Of a DNA stretch of 16,206 nt, positions 1-7,184 are shown piece after piece; positions within the stretch are counted from its first letter, which is position 1; the number at the start of each line of letters is the position of its first letter. The notes below the pieces were generated by a model that was not told where the DNA came from, did no database searches, and saw nothing but the letters and a program-made list of their open reading frames with translations. The position numbers and the translations under genes are program-made. Source of the DNA: a bacterium. Lineage in GTDB: Bacteria > Chloroflexota > Dormibacteria > UBA8260 > Bog-877. The stretch is from NCBI GenBank assembly GCA_021817025.1, contig JAKAWF010000054.1, positions 1 through 16,206 on the forward strand, given 5' to 3'.

Positions 1-612
1 TGCCTGGCGATCCTGGTCGCTCTGCTGGGGCCGGCCCTGATCCACTACGTCCCCCTCGACGTGCTGCGCTTGGTGGTGGGGAGTCTGCTGTTGGTTCTGG
101 GCCTCCAGTGGCTGCGCAAGGCGCTCCTGAGAGCCAGTGGCTACAAGGCCAAGCATGATGAGGACGCGATCTATCGTCGTGAGGTCGAGCGCCTGTCGGG
201 AGTGCCGCGGAGCGGTTCTGGTCGGGACGCCACCGGCTTTGTCATCAGCTTCAAGGGCGTCTTCCTGGAGGGAATGGAGGTGGTGGTGATCGTGCTCACG
301 CTGGGCCTGAGCTCAGGCCACCTCGAAGTCGCCACCATCGCGGCCGTGACTGCCGTGATGGTGGTCGGAGGGGTGGGGCTGGTGGTGTCCCGGCAGCTCA
401 GCGAGGTTCCCGAAAACGCCATGAAGATGGGAGTTGGCCTGATGCTTGTGACCTTCGGAACCTTCTGGGGAGGAGAGGGCGTCGGCGTCCAGTGGCCCGG
501 AGCCGACGGGGCGCTGCCGGTGCTGCTGGCGGTGTACGCCGCGGTCGCCTGGCTCCTGGTGCGGGGCCTTGCCCGCTCCCGCCGGCGGGTCGGAACCATG
601 GAGCCGGGTTGA
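1..612 (+). CDS. COG4280-type multi-pass membrane protein (5'-truncated by window edge)
   Basis: The reading frame is open from base 1, so the GTG at 61 is almost certainly internal and the true start lies upstream. The visible part has several hydrophobic helices. The first covers the opening LAILVALLGPALIHY stretch and the next LVVGSLLLVLGLQWLRKA. A charged cytoplasmic-type loop (KAKHDEDAIYRREVERL) follows, then a helix carrying FKGVFLEGMEV. Pairing of this 'GYKAxHDEDAI' loop with an 'FKGVxLEGxEV' helix is what I associate with the COG4280 predicted membrane proteins. Their function is not established; the acidic EG-E motif in a helix resembles those of cation carriers, but that is inference. 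The stop overlaps the TTG start of the next small membrane protein, indicating translational coupling. Confidence 0.8.
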   Translation, partial: CLAILVALLGPALIHYVPLDVLRLVVGSLLLVLGLQWLRKALLRASGYKAKHDEDAIYRREVERLSGVPRSGSGRDATGFVISFKGVFLEGMEVVVIVLTLGLSSGHLEVATIAAVTAVMVVGGVGLVVSRQLSEVPENAMKMGVGLMLVTFGTFWGGEGVGVQWPGADGALPVLLAVYAAVAWLLVRGLARSRRRVGTMEPG

Positions 613-821
613 GCGCCGGGCGGGCCCTGGCGGCGTTTGGACGTTTCTGGTGGGATTTCATCGTGGGGGACACGCCGGAGGTCGCGGTGGGGGTCGCGGT
701 CATCGTGGCACTCGCGTGGTGGCTCGCTGCGAGGGCCACGACGATCGCTTTTGTCTTGGTCCCCGCGGCAGTGGTGGCGCTCCTGGTGGGTTCCACCTGG
801 CGAGGACGCTCCTCCAGCTGA
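609..821 (+). CDS. Small two-helix membrane protein coupled to the COG4280 gene
   Basis: A 70-residue ORF starts at TTG 609-611, which overlaps the TGA stop (610-612) of the preceding gene. No other in-frame start fits as well. The product opens LSAGRALAAFGRFWWDFIVGD and has two hydrophobic segments, about residues 23-40 (VAVGVAVIVALAWWLAA) and 42-62 (ATTIAFVLVPAAVVALLVG), with a short basic, Ser-rich tail. The overlap and shared membrane character suggest a partner or accessory subunit of the upstream membrane protein. I recognise no named family. A longer start in the same frame at 492 would give a Gly/Ala/Arg-rich N-terminus inside the upstream gene and looks spurious. Confidence 0.65.
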   Translation: MSAGRALAAFGRFWWDFIVGDTPEVAVGVAVIVALAWWLAARATTIAFVLVPAAVVALLVGSTWRGRSSS

Positions 822-890
822 GGGCCTGGCCAGTTCAAGGGGTGACAGCAACTCCCCAGGTGTGAAGCGTCCAGCTGTCGGAGCGTGAAG

Positions 891-907
891 GCGGGCAGGA
901 TGCCCGC
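891..907. terminator. Candidate hairpin terminator after the membrane-protein pair
   Basis: GCGGGCA at 891-897 and TGCCCGC at 901-907 form a perfect 7-bp stem with a GGA loop, 70 bp past the stop of the 70-residue protein. There is no T-tract, so this is a weak call. It could also belong to the edge of the following IS30 remnant. Confidence 0.3.
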
Positions 908-940
908 TGGAACAACAAACCGACCAGTGGAGGCACCATC

Positions 941-1709
941 TTGCCAGCAAACCCGCTCACCTTGTCCGAGCGCGAGGAGATCCGAGTCCGGATCGATCGT
1001 GGCGAGCCGATCACGACGATCGCCCAGGCGCTCGGCCGCGCGAAGCCGCCCCTCAGCCGCGAGGTCTCCCGCAACGACGGCCTGGGTCCTACCGCGCGCC
1101 CGCGGCCGAGCAGCGGGCCGTGGGCAAGCGTGCCCGTCCGAAGAAGACGGTCCTTGAGTCCACGCCCGCGCTCGCCGAGCAGGTCACGAAGTGCCTTCGT
1201 GCCAAAGACTCGCCGATGACGATCGCAAGAGAGCTTGAGCGCGGACTCTTCCCGACATCTCGACGACGGTGAGCCACGAGACGATCTACCGGGCCATCTA
1301 CGCGCACGGCGGGCGCGGCCTTGCAAAGGGGCTCCATGCGGGACTACACCGCCAGCATCGCCGCAGAAAGCACAGACGGGCCGAAGGCGCTGGTGAGCCC
1401 CAGAGGCTGGGCCCGCTGGGCAGGTACAAGAAGATCAGCGACCGACCCGAGGGGGCCGCCCATTGCATCCAGATCGGACATATCGAGGGCGACCTCATCA
1501 CCGGCGCTTACAACCGCTCTGCGATCGCAACCCTGTTGGACCGCGCCTCTCGCAAGGTCTGGCTGGCGGGGTTCCCGGAAGACCACGGAGCCGAAGCGAT
1601 GCTCGCTCCACTCATCGAGACGATCGAGCGGATCCCCGCGGAGTTCCCACTCTCCCCTCCGTGGCTCCCCGTTAAGGAAGCTGGCACCAACCGACAAGTA
1701 GGCCTGTGA
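941..1709 (+). pseudogene. IS30-family transposase, frameshifted and C-terminally truncated
   Basis: Three reading frames must be joined to follow one IS30-like protein. From TTG 941, frame 2 gives the N-terminal helix-turn-helix (LTLSEREEIRVRID, then PLSREVSRNDG). The continuation YRAPAAEQRAVGKRARPKK is in frame 1 from about 1090 and stops at 1270-1272. The rest (VSHETIYRAIYAHGGRGL onward) is in frame 3 from about 1250. The DDE domain starts as GHIEGDLITGAYNRSAIATLL, giving the first catalytic Asp. Homology ends around IPAEFP near 1650, before the expected LTWDxG motif with the second Asp and before the catalytic Glu. The element is therefore inactive. I found no convincing terminal inverted repeats or target duplication. 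Confidence 0.85.
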
Positions 1710-1820
1710 CGAGGATCGGTACAGGGTCCTGAGCGCAGGGGGTAACTTGACCGCGCCGTCCCTACGGCCCCCTCTCGTCCCGGGACTTTGCCGATGACCG
1801 CGGCGGGGGCGGGCGGTTTG

Positions 1821-1849
1821 TTGCTCAACCATGCGGCTTGGAGTACACT
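1821..1849 (+). promoter_or_regulatory. Candidate sigma70-type promoter upstream of the SnoaL-like gene
   Basis: TTGCTC at 1821-1826 and TACACT at 1844-1849 are separated by 17 bp. They lie about 195 bp before the ATG at 2044, in a locally less GC-rich patch. An 11-bp direct repeat (GATAGGTGGCG at 1962-1972 and 2007-2017) sits between this site and the gene and could be an operator, though it may be chance. This is matched by eye only. Confidence 0.3.
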
Positions 1850-2043
1850 CGAGAGGCTAACTCGGAAACTTCCGTTGGGGGAGAATCTGCGCCCGACCCT
1901 ACCGACGGCCCGGCGTTCGCGGGGTTGGACGAAGGGAGCCGGGTCCGCACGGGGGGACGGTGATAGGTGGCGGGGAAGAGGGGATACGAGGGCATTATCT
2001 GGTCACGATAGGTGGCGAGTTGCGGCCTGAGGAGGGATTCGCA

Positions 2044-2478
2044 ATGTCCGAAGAGACCAAATCCGTGGTCCGGCGTTTCGTGGAGGAGGTGCAAAACGGC
2101 CATGTCCTAGACGATCTCGGCCGGTATTTCCATCCGGCTTTTCTCGATCATGCCATGCCGGGAGGGCTGCCTCCGGCCCCCGGAGCGGATCCCGTCGAGG
2201 GGTTTCGAAACTTTTTCGGCGCGATGTTGCGGGCCTTTCCGGACCTGCGGGTGCGCATCGAGGATATGATCGCGGAAGGGGACTTGGTGGTGACCCGCAA
2301 GCTGATGCGCGGCACCCACCGCGGCGAGTTGTGGGGATCCACGCCCACGGGCAAAGAGGTCCAGCTTGAGGTCATCGACATTTTCCGGGTGGCCGACGGA
2401 CGGTTGAAAGAGCACTGGACGCAGCTGGACTTCGTAGCTCTGGCGCGTCAGCTCGGCATCCGGCCGCCGGGCTCTTGA
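2044..2478 (+). CDS. SnoaL-like / ester cyclase family protein
   Basis: The 144-residue product has the NTF2-like SnoaL layout. An N-terminal helix (KSVVRRFVEEVQNG) is followed by the LGRYFHPAFLDHAMPGG segment, a central helix with FRNFFGAMLRAFPDLRVRIEDMIAEGDLVV, then RGTHRGELWGSTPTGKEVQLEVIDIFRV and the closing GRLKEHWTQLD strand. Family members include polyketide cyclases and many uncharacterised 'predicted ester cyclases', so the substrate is unknown. ATG 2044 is chosen over the GTG at 1960 because GGAGG at 2031-2035 lies 8 nt upstream and the family alignment begins here. It appears monocistronic. The stop codon sits in the loop of a short GGCTC/GAGCC hairpin (2470-2483). Confidence 0.85.
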   Translation: MSEETKSVVRRFVEEVQNGHVLDDLGRYFHPAFLDHAMPGGLPPAPGADPVEGFRNFFGAMLRAFPDLRVRIEDMIAEGDLVVTRKLMRGTHRGELWGSTPTGKEVQLEVIDIFRVADGRLKEHWTQLDFVALARQLGIRPPGS

Positions 2479-3161
2479 GAGCCGATCGACCGGCGAGGTG
2501 ACCGAGTTCGAACGCCCCGGAGCTTTCAGGTGGAACTGTAGGCCCTGTACCAGTACCTGCACGGCTTGCGGGTGCATCGCTGAGGCGCGGACGGATAGTG
2601 TTGATGACCGCGTACTCTGCCCCTGAGAGTGACCACATGACCACTGATAATGCCACTGAGCAGGCGAACGGCTCGAGGGCGGCAAAGTCCTTGGGCCGTT
2701 CTCCGCTGTATCAGGTCCCCCATCCACATGCGAAGGGAGGGGACGCACAATGCGCATTGAGGATTACCAGGCTGTCGAAAGCCCATGACACCCGGGTTCC
2801 GCAGCTCCCTGAAGGCCTTAAGCCAGAAGGGCCCCACTAAAGCTGGTCGGGGGTATCCGGTGGCCGGTAGGCGGTCCGAGTCCAGCCCGTCGGCAGGGCC
2901 CGTCCCGGGGATGGCTCCGGCCCTGGTCTCGACCGCGTTGGGGCTGCCGTGGCAGAGGGGACGGGTTTCTGGCCCGCGGCAATGCGTTGGCAGATGCCAG
3001 CGTGGAGGGCGTCAGCGCTCCCGTTGGCCAGCACCACCAGGTCCGCCGGGGCGCGTGGATCGAGCCCGGGTCCTGGCGACCGGCCGGACCGGCCACACTC
3101 CTGTTGTCGAGCCGGGCAGACCTTGGCATCGTGCCGGACCACCCGGTCCTGACGGTCGGCA
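2479..3161. other. 683-bp interval with no supported gene
   Basis: All long frames here (for example plus strand 2785-3165, minus strand 3406-2837) are Arg/Pro/Gly-rich and look like random high-GC translation. The one item of note is a 12-residue ORF at 2750-2788 (MRIEDYQAVESP) with a strong GGGAGGGG Shine-Dalgarno 7 nt upstream. Its first six residues match the usual N-terminus of GH15-family glycoside hydrolases, so it may be a vestige of such a gene. A frame at 2987-3178 that runs into the sigma-factor start shows no recognisable domain. Confidence 0.5.
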
Positions 3162-3749
3162 ATGACGGGCGCCGGTAGTGGCCCAGAGGCGCCCAAGGCA
3201 TCTCCGGTCAGCTCTGGGGCTGAGGGCTCAGCCGTCGCCCTGTGGCAGTACGGCGGAGATATCCACCGGCTGGCACGGCAACTGTGCGGCCATCGTGAGG
3301 ATGCCGAGGATGTCGCCCAGTCGACCCTCCTCAAGGCCTCCCTGCATCTGGATGACTTCCGGGGCGAGGCCAGTCTGCGCACCTGGCTCCACCGCATCGC
3401 CACCAACGAGTGCCGGCAGCTGAGGCGAAGGAAAATTCCGGACTCGCTGGACGGGATCCTGGAGTCGGCCGCGACCGGACGGAGTCAGGTCGATTCCCCG
3501 GAGGCGGTCGCGGCTGACCCGGCCGAGACCGTCGCCGAGGCGGACCTGCGCTCCGCTCTGCTGCGGTCGATCGCGGCGCTGCCGGAGTCGTACCGGACGG
3601 TGCTGCTGCTGGCGGGTGGCCGGGGCCTGAGTGCCCGCGAAATCGCCAGTCGAACCCAGAGCAGCGAGAGCGCGGTGCGGGCTCGGCTGCATCGGGCTCG
3701 GGGGCTGCTTCGCCGCGACGTAGAGTTGCATCTGGGAGACGCCTCATGA
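3162..3749 (+). CDS. ECF-type RNA polymerase sigma factor
   Basis: The 195-residue protein has both ECF regions. Sigma-2 spans about residues 27-93, with the DAEDVAQSTLLKA core-binding segment and the FRGEASLRTWLHRIATNECR segment that contacts the -10 element. Sigma-4 spans about residues 130-187, with LPESYRTVLLLAGGRGLSAREIA and a helix-turn-helix ending SSESAVRARLHRARGLLRR. The linker is acidic and Ala-rich. Such factors direct polymerase to stress or envelope regulons and are normally held by an anti-sigma factor encoded next door. Here the stop is followed by an ATGA-overlapping ORF of only 14 codons (3746-3790). The ATG at 3162 lacks a clear ribosome-binding site, but no better in-frame start precedes the sigma-2 homology. 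Confidence 0.88.
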   Translation: MTGAGSGPEAPKASPVSSGAEGSAVALWQYGGDIHRLARQLCGHREDAEDVAQSTLLKASLHLDDFRGEASLRTWLHRIATNECRQLRRRKIPDSLDGILESAATGRSQVDSPEAVAADPAETVAEADLRSALLRSIAALPESYRTVLLLAGGRGLSAREIASRTQSSESAVRARLHRARGLLRRDVELHLGDAS

Positions 3750-3790
3750 GAAGCTGCCGGCGGCGGCCAATCGCTGCTGAGGGTTCCTGA
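3746..3790 (+). CDS. 14-codon ORF overlapping the sigma-factor stop
   Basis: ATG 3746-3748 overlaps the TGA 3747-3749 of the sigma gene in the ATGA arrangement typical of sigma/anti-sigma pairs. It encodes MRSCRRRPIAAEGS and stops. An early Cys after the start is common in zinc-binding anti-sigma proteins, so this may be the stump of a lost anti-sigma gene. No downstream frame resumes a recognisable anti-sigma domain. It may equally be a meaningless ORF. Confidence 0.2.
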   Translation: MRSCRRRPIAAEGS

Positions 3791-4235
3791 ACTGGGCCCG
3801 CCCAGGTTGGCAATAGCGAACAGATGGTCGCATGGTGACGGCTGGGCCGGTTAGAACCAAGCTGGACCAGCCCGGCTTCGACGACCGACGACCGGCCGTT
3901 CCCGGCCAGTGCGGCGGAGACTGAAAACGCCTGGGGAGCGGGCGTGAGACCGGGAGCGATCTCGGCTGACCGTGACGAAGCCGGAACCGGGACTCTCCCG
4001 GAGCCTCCCGCCCCATCCGGGAGTGCTCGGGCACGGGGCGCATTGGTCTCCGGTTCAGGAACGGCTGAGCACTTCTCCAGCTGTGATGGGAAGCCCGCGC
4101 CAGCGCCGCCACCATTGGGGCGGTCCGAAGCGGAAGGGCGCGCTCAGGGCGCCCCGGCTGTCCCAGCCGCGCACCAAATCCACCACTGGCGCATCGGTGT
4201 AAGTGGAGTCAATCCTGCCCATAGAGGTGCGATCG
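3791..4235. other. 445-bp interval without a supported gene
   Basis: I find no credible protein in either strand. The interval holds an 8-bp inverted repeat, CTCCCGGA at 3995-4002 and TCCGGGAG at 4016-4023 with a 13-nt loop. This could end transcription of the sigma-factor gene, although no T-tract follows. The promoter of the downstream disulfide oxidoreductase presumably lies in the last 150 bp, but I cannot assign its elements. Confidence 0.4.
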
Positions 4236-4937
4236 ATGAGTCTGCTGTCCACTGCTATTCGCGAAGATCTGCACCAGCGCTTTGAGGAGCTGGAGGGGGC
4301 GGTGACCCTGGTCCTCTTCGAGCACCGCCCAGAGGCTGACGAGCCGGCTGCCCGGGCCTGCGAGTTCTGCCCGGAGGCGATCGCACTGGCCAAGGAGTTG
4401 GCCGAGCTGTCGGAGAAGATTGGGGTCGAGGTCCACGATCTCGCCGACAAGTCCGACCCCGCCGCCGCCGTGTACCACGTGGACCGAGCTCCCGCCTGGG
4501 TCCTGCTGGGTCCGGGGCGAGTCGACTTCGGGATCCGATTCTTCGGGATTCCCAGCGGCTACGAGTTTTCCACCATCGTTGCTGACCTGATCCAGCTTTC
4601 GAAGGGCGCTCCGGATCTCGGCGCGGAGACCATCCGCCAGCTTGAGGGGCTGGACTCCGAGGTCATGATGCGGGTCTTCGTGACCCCGACCTGCCCCTAC
4701 TGCCCGCAGGCGGTGTACCTGGCCCACCAGATGGCGATGGCCTCATCCATGGTGAGCGCCGAGGCGTTCGAGGCTACCGAGTTCCACGATCTGGTGCAGC
4801 GCTATCAGGTGCGGGGTGTGCCGAAGACGGTTCTCAACGACAACCTGACCGTCGAGGGAGCGGTTCCTGAGCAGCGTCTCTTGGAGATGCTCACCCGTGC
4901 CAGCCTCGAGGCTGGCACGGTGACAATTGGGGCGTAG
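4236..4937 (+). CDS. Protein disulfide oxidoreductase-like protein with two thioredoxin folds
   Basis: The 233-residue protein fits the tandem thioredoxin-fold PDO/glutaredoxin-like family (usually about 220-230 residues). The N-terminal half has a CEFC motif (about residues 47-50) after a strand TLVLFEHRP with an inserted acidic loop. The C-terminal half has the classic strand-CxxC arrangement VFVTPTCPYCPQAVYLAHQMA (about residues 148-168) and a cis-Pro loop in YQVRGVPKTVLND. Such proteins catalyse cytosolic dithiol-disulfide exchange, and the C-terminal site is usually the active one. No signal peptide is seen. ATG 4236 is chosen over GTG 4203 because GAGGTG (4224-4229) lies 6 nt upstream. 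The last codons form a perfect 26-bp palindrome. A DUF302 gene follows about 95 bp later on the same strand. Confidence 0.85.
   Translation: MSLLSTAIREDLHQRFEELEGAVTLVLFEHRPEADEPAARACEFCPEAIALAKELAELSEKIGVEVHDLADKSDPAAAVYHVDRAPAWVLLGPGRVDFGIRFFGIPSGYEFSTIVADLIQLSKGAPDLGAETIRQLEGLDSEVMMRVFVTPTCPYCPQAVYLAHQMAMASSMVSAEAFEATEFHDLVQRYQVRGVPKTVLNDNLTVEGAVPEQRLLEMLTRASLEAGTVTIGA
4895..4920. repeat. Perfect 26-bp palindrome across the 3' end of the oxidoreductase gene
   Basis: CCGTGCCAGCCTC (4895-4907) is followed directly by its exact reverse complement (4908-4920), giving a 13-bp-per-arm palindrome inside codons for the C-terminal TRASLEAGTV. Allowing one bulged C, the pairing extends through TCA/TGA. 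As RNA it would be a very stable hairpin just before the stop at 4937. It could be a terminator without a T-tract, a 3' mRNA stabiliser or a dimeric protein-binding site. Confidence 0.5.
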
Positions 4938-5032
4938 CCGACCACGTGCGCAGGCGGCGGAGCCGTCCGCCTTGCGAAAGTATTCTGGGCGCAGTCGGGT
5001 GACCCGGTTGCGCCAGCCAATTAGGAGAATCG

Positions 5033-5449
5033 ATGAAGTACGTGAACAGCATCAGTCTGGAGAGCCCGTTTGAGGTTGCGGTGGCCGCCGTCCAGGAGGC
5101 CTTTGCAGGGCAGGGCTTCGGGGTACTGACCACGGTCGACGTTCAGCAGACGCTCCGCGAGAAGGTTGGCAAGGAGATCGAGCCCTACCTGATCCTCGGC
5201 ATCTGCAATCCCACCATCGCCGACCAGGTCCTCAGCCTGGATCCGGAGGTTGGCACCATGCTGCCCTGCAGCGTGGCGATTCGCTGGGACGGCCAGCGCA
5301 CCCAGGTGCACGTCCTGGACCCGGAGGTGATTGCGGAGCTCGATCCCAGCGGCAGGCTCCGCGCTCCGGCCGACGAGGCCAGCCGTCGCATCGGGGTGGC
5401 GATCGCCAGCCTCGGAGGCGCTCAGGGGACCACCGCCACAGCTTCCTGA
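5033..5449 (+). CDS. DUF302 domain protein
   Basis: The 138-residue soluble protein matches the DUF302 pattern. It opens with a strand and helix (SPFEVAVAAVQEAFAGQGFGVLTTVDVQQTL), then has REKVGKEIEPYLILGICNPTIADQVLS, a cysteine-containing LGICNP turn, and LDPEVGTMLPCSVAIRWDG. This is the characteristic 'ILGaCNP...A...l...p.iGlLLPCnvvv' series. DUF302 proteins have no agreed function; they often lie beside redox or sulfur genes, as here next to the disulfide oxidoreductase. The two conserved Cys residues could be redox partners, which is inference. ATG 5033 has AGGAG at 5023-5027. A possible -10 element TATTCT (4981-4986) lies about 47 bp upstream, without a clear -35. Confidence 0.88.
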   Translation: MKYVNSISLESPFEVAVAAVQEAFAGQGFGVLTTVDVQQTLREKVGKEIEPYLILGICNPTIADQVLSLDPEVGTMLPCSVAIRWDGQRTQVHVLDPEVIAELDPSGRLRAPADEASRRIGVAIASLGGAQGTTATAS

Positions 5450-6151
5450 TCGGGCGCTCCGGGGGTGCTCTCAGCGGGCTCGGGGCTGATCGTGCCGGCG
5501 GTGCAGCTGCCCGCCGAGCTTCTCCGGGGGCGTCCCGGGTCTGGGTGGCTGGCCGTGCCGGCGCAGGTTGCGGCGGAGCAAGTCCAGGCGGCGGTCAGGT
5601 TCGTCCGTCTCGATCTGAACAGATAGCGGGAGAGGATGATCCCGGGCGCGGGCTGCCGCTCAGCCGCGAGTTGTGCCGTGGCTCCCAGGGAGTGGGAACT
5701 CCAGGATGTGGGAGAAGCGTTCCATACGCTGGGCAGGTGGGCCGCCAGGGCCGCTGCCGGCAGGTGGGCGGGCCGGCATGGTCGGCGTGTTGACTGAGCG
5801 GTTGCCTCAAGCGTCGACCGCGCCGAGCTGGCCTCGACTGAGGCAGCGCCTTCGCCTGCCACCTCGACTGTGACCAGCCAGCGCAGCGGGGCCCGGGCGC
5901 TGACGCTTCTCAGGGCCGACCCACGCCCGCCGGGGCCGATCCCGCCCGGAGGGGAGGAGAGCTCCCTGCAAGAGCTGGTCGGGGGGGTCGGCGCGAGGCC
6001 CCTCACAACTGGCAGCCGGCCTCAGAGCCGGGCCGAAGGTGGGAGCATGACTGCCCGGCTTGGGAACGCTGAACTGCCAGCCGATGGAGTCCGGGAGGTG
6101 TGCGGAACCGCCGATCGTCTCATGCCAAGCCCCGGGGTCGTCCCTGGCTGA
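5450..6151. other. 700-bp interval with no supported gene
   Basis: Frames on both strands give Arg/Pro/Ala-rich sequence without domains. The only small candidate is a plus-strand 34-codon ORF at 6047-6151 (starts MTARLGNAELPADG). A short AAGGTG lies upstream and its stop directly abuts the strong hairpin at 6152-6189. I cannot say whether it is translated. No tRNA, CRISPR or insertion sequence is visible. Confidence 0.4.
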
Positions 6152-6189
6152 GACCGGGGGAGAACTTCTTTCGAAGCTCTCCCCCGGTC
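6152..6189. terminator. Strong hairpin, likely terminator of the minus-strand cupredoxin gene
   Basis: GACCGGGGGAGA (6152-6163) pairs perfectly with TCTCCCCCGGTC (6178-6189). Inside, CTTC (6165-6168) pairs with GAAG (6173-6176) around a TTTC loop, giving about 16 bp with one A-C mismatch. It lies 78 bp beyond the stop of the minus-strand gene. There is no T-tract on either side, as is common for high-GC terminators. It can act in both directions. Confidence 0.55.
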
Positions 6190-6266
6190 CGGTCCGCGAA
6201 GGGCGGAATCGACCCCTCCCTCGGGGCTTCAGCGCGCTCCACGCGAGTGCTTTGAGGCCGACGTCC

Positions 6267-6941
6267 TCACCCGACGACGGTCATGGTGCCGGCCATGAAC
6301 CCCTGCATCCCCATCGGAGCGCCCATCCCACTGGGCCCGCCACCGCAGGGGTCCATGCACAGCCACTCGTAGGTGCCGGCCTTGCCGGTGTGGATGACGA
6401 AGGTGATCCGGGACTGACCGGCCATCGGGACGTTGATCCCCAGCCGGGGGATGGTCAGGGTGTGGGCGACCTGGCTGGGGGCCAGGTAACTCATGGTGTG
6501 CACTGCGCCGACGGTGGTGTTGGGAGCCAGCGGGTTGATCCCCTGGACCTGCATCACACCGCCCACCGTGCCGGTCACCTTGGAGAACTTGGTGAGAGCA
6601 CCAGTCAGGGGGGTCGCGGTGTCAAAGTCGGTGACAGTCACCTTGACCGTGGAGTAGGCGGGGAGCGTGAAGTCAGCGGGGACGTAGGCCGGCCCCAGCG
6701 CCCCGGAGCCCATCATCTGCCCGGTGACAATGGTGAGATTCAGGGTGGCATTGGGAGTCCCACTGTTGGCGGCCAGGGGGACCGCCGCCTGGGAGATGCG
6801 CAGGTGGCCTCCCCACCCCGTGGCATAGCCGCCGATGAGGGCCACGGCCGCCACCATGACGGCCACGATCATCACTCCCAGAACCCACATCCCCGGCTCC
6901 CGCTCCGACGATGACACCGCCGGGGCTCCCTTCACGGCCAT
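6267..6941 (-). CDS. Membrane-anchored cupredoxin with a CuA-like loop lacking one His ligand
   Basis: The 224-residue protein has a short cytoplasmic N-terminus, one transmembrane anchor (about residues 18-40) and an extracytoplasmic beta-rich domain. The C-terminal half resembles the CuA domain of cytochrome oxidase subunit II. SQVAHTLTIPRLGINVP (155-172) puts His160 where the first CuA His sits. Residues 195-206 run CMDPCGGGPSGM, in the exact C-x3-C-x3-H-x2-M spacing, but Pro203 replaces the His. The tail is Met-rich (Met206, 210, 212, 216). It may carry an altered copper site or bind Cu(I). There is no oxidase subunit nearby. ATG 6941 has GAGGAG on the minus strand (6950-6955) 8 nt upstream. 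The gene is divergent from the phosphofructokinase gene. Confidence 0.75.
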   Translation of the reverse strand: MAVKGAPAVSSSEREPGMWVLGVMIVAVMVAAVALIGGYATGWGGHLRISQAAVPLAANSGTPNATLNLTIVTGQMMGSGALGPAYVPADFTLPAYSTVKVTVTDFDTATPLTGALTKFSKVTGTVGGVMQVQGINPLAPNTTVGAVHTMSYLAPSQVAHTLTIPRLGINVPMAGQSRITFVIHTGKAGTYEWLCMDPCGGGPSGMGAPMGMQGFMAGTMTVVG

Positions 6942-7184
6942 ATAGCCTGCTCCTCAAACTCATCTACCGATGGCGAGATCCATGCTGGCAGGCGCGGAGG
7001 TCGATGTTCAGGGCGATAACCCGCCACAGGGAGTAGGTGAAAACCCTTGGGGGGGGGCGACCAGCGGGCTTGACTGGGTCCCTCTCGAGATCAGCGGCCC
7101 CACTTGCGGGCGCCTCTCCGCGAAGCCGGGACCGCGCCGCGATATGCTCGGGGAGATGGTCATGGGTAGCAGCGGAGGTGAGAG

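Noticed and set aside
171..950. Long minus-strand ORF opposite the COG4280 gene
   Set aside because: It is a Pro/Arg/Ser-rich antisense shadow of a recognised membrane-protein gene, with no domain.
2500..2525. GTTCGAAC resembling a tRNA T-loop
   Set aside because: The flanks do not form a T-stem and there is no anticodon arm, D-arm or acceptor stem around it.
6060..6914. 284-codon plus-strand ORF opposite the cupredoxin gene
   Set aside because: His/Gly/Asp-rich antisense translation; the minus strand encodes a clear cupredoxin with a transmembrane anchor and ribosome-binding site.
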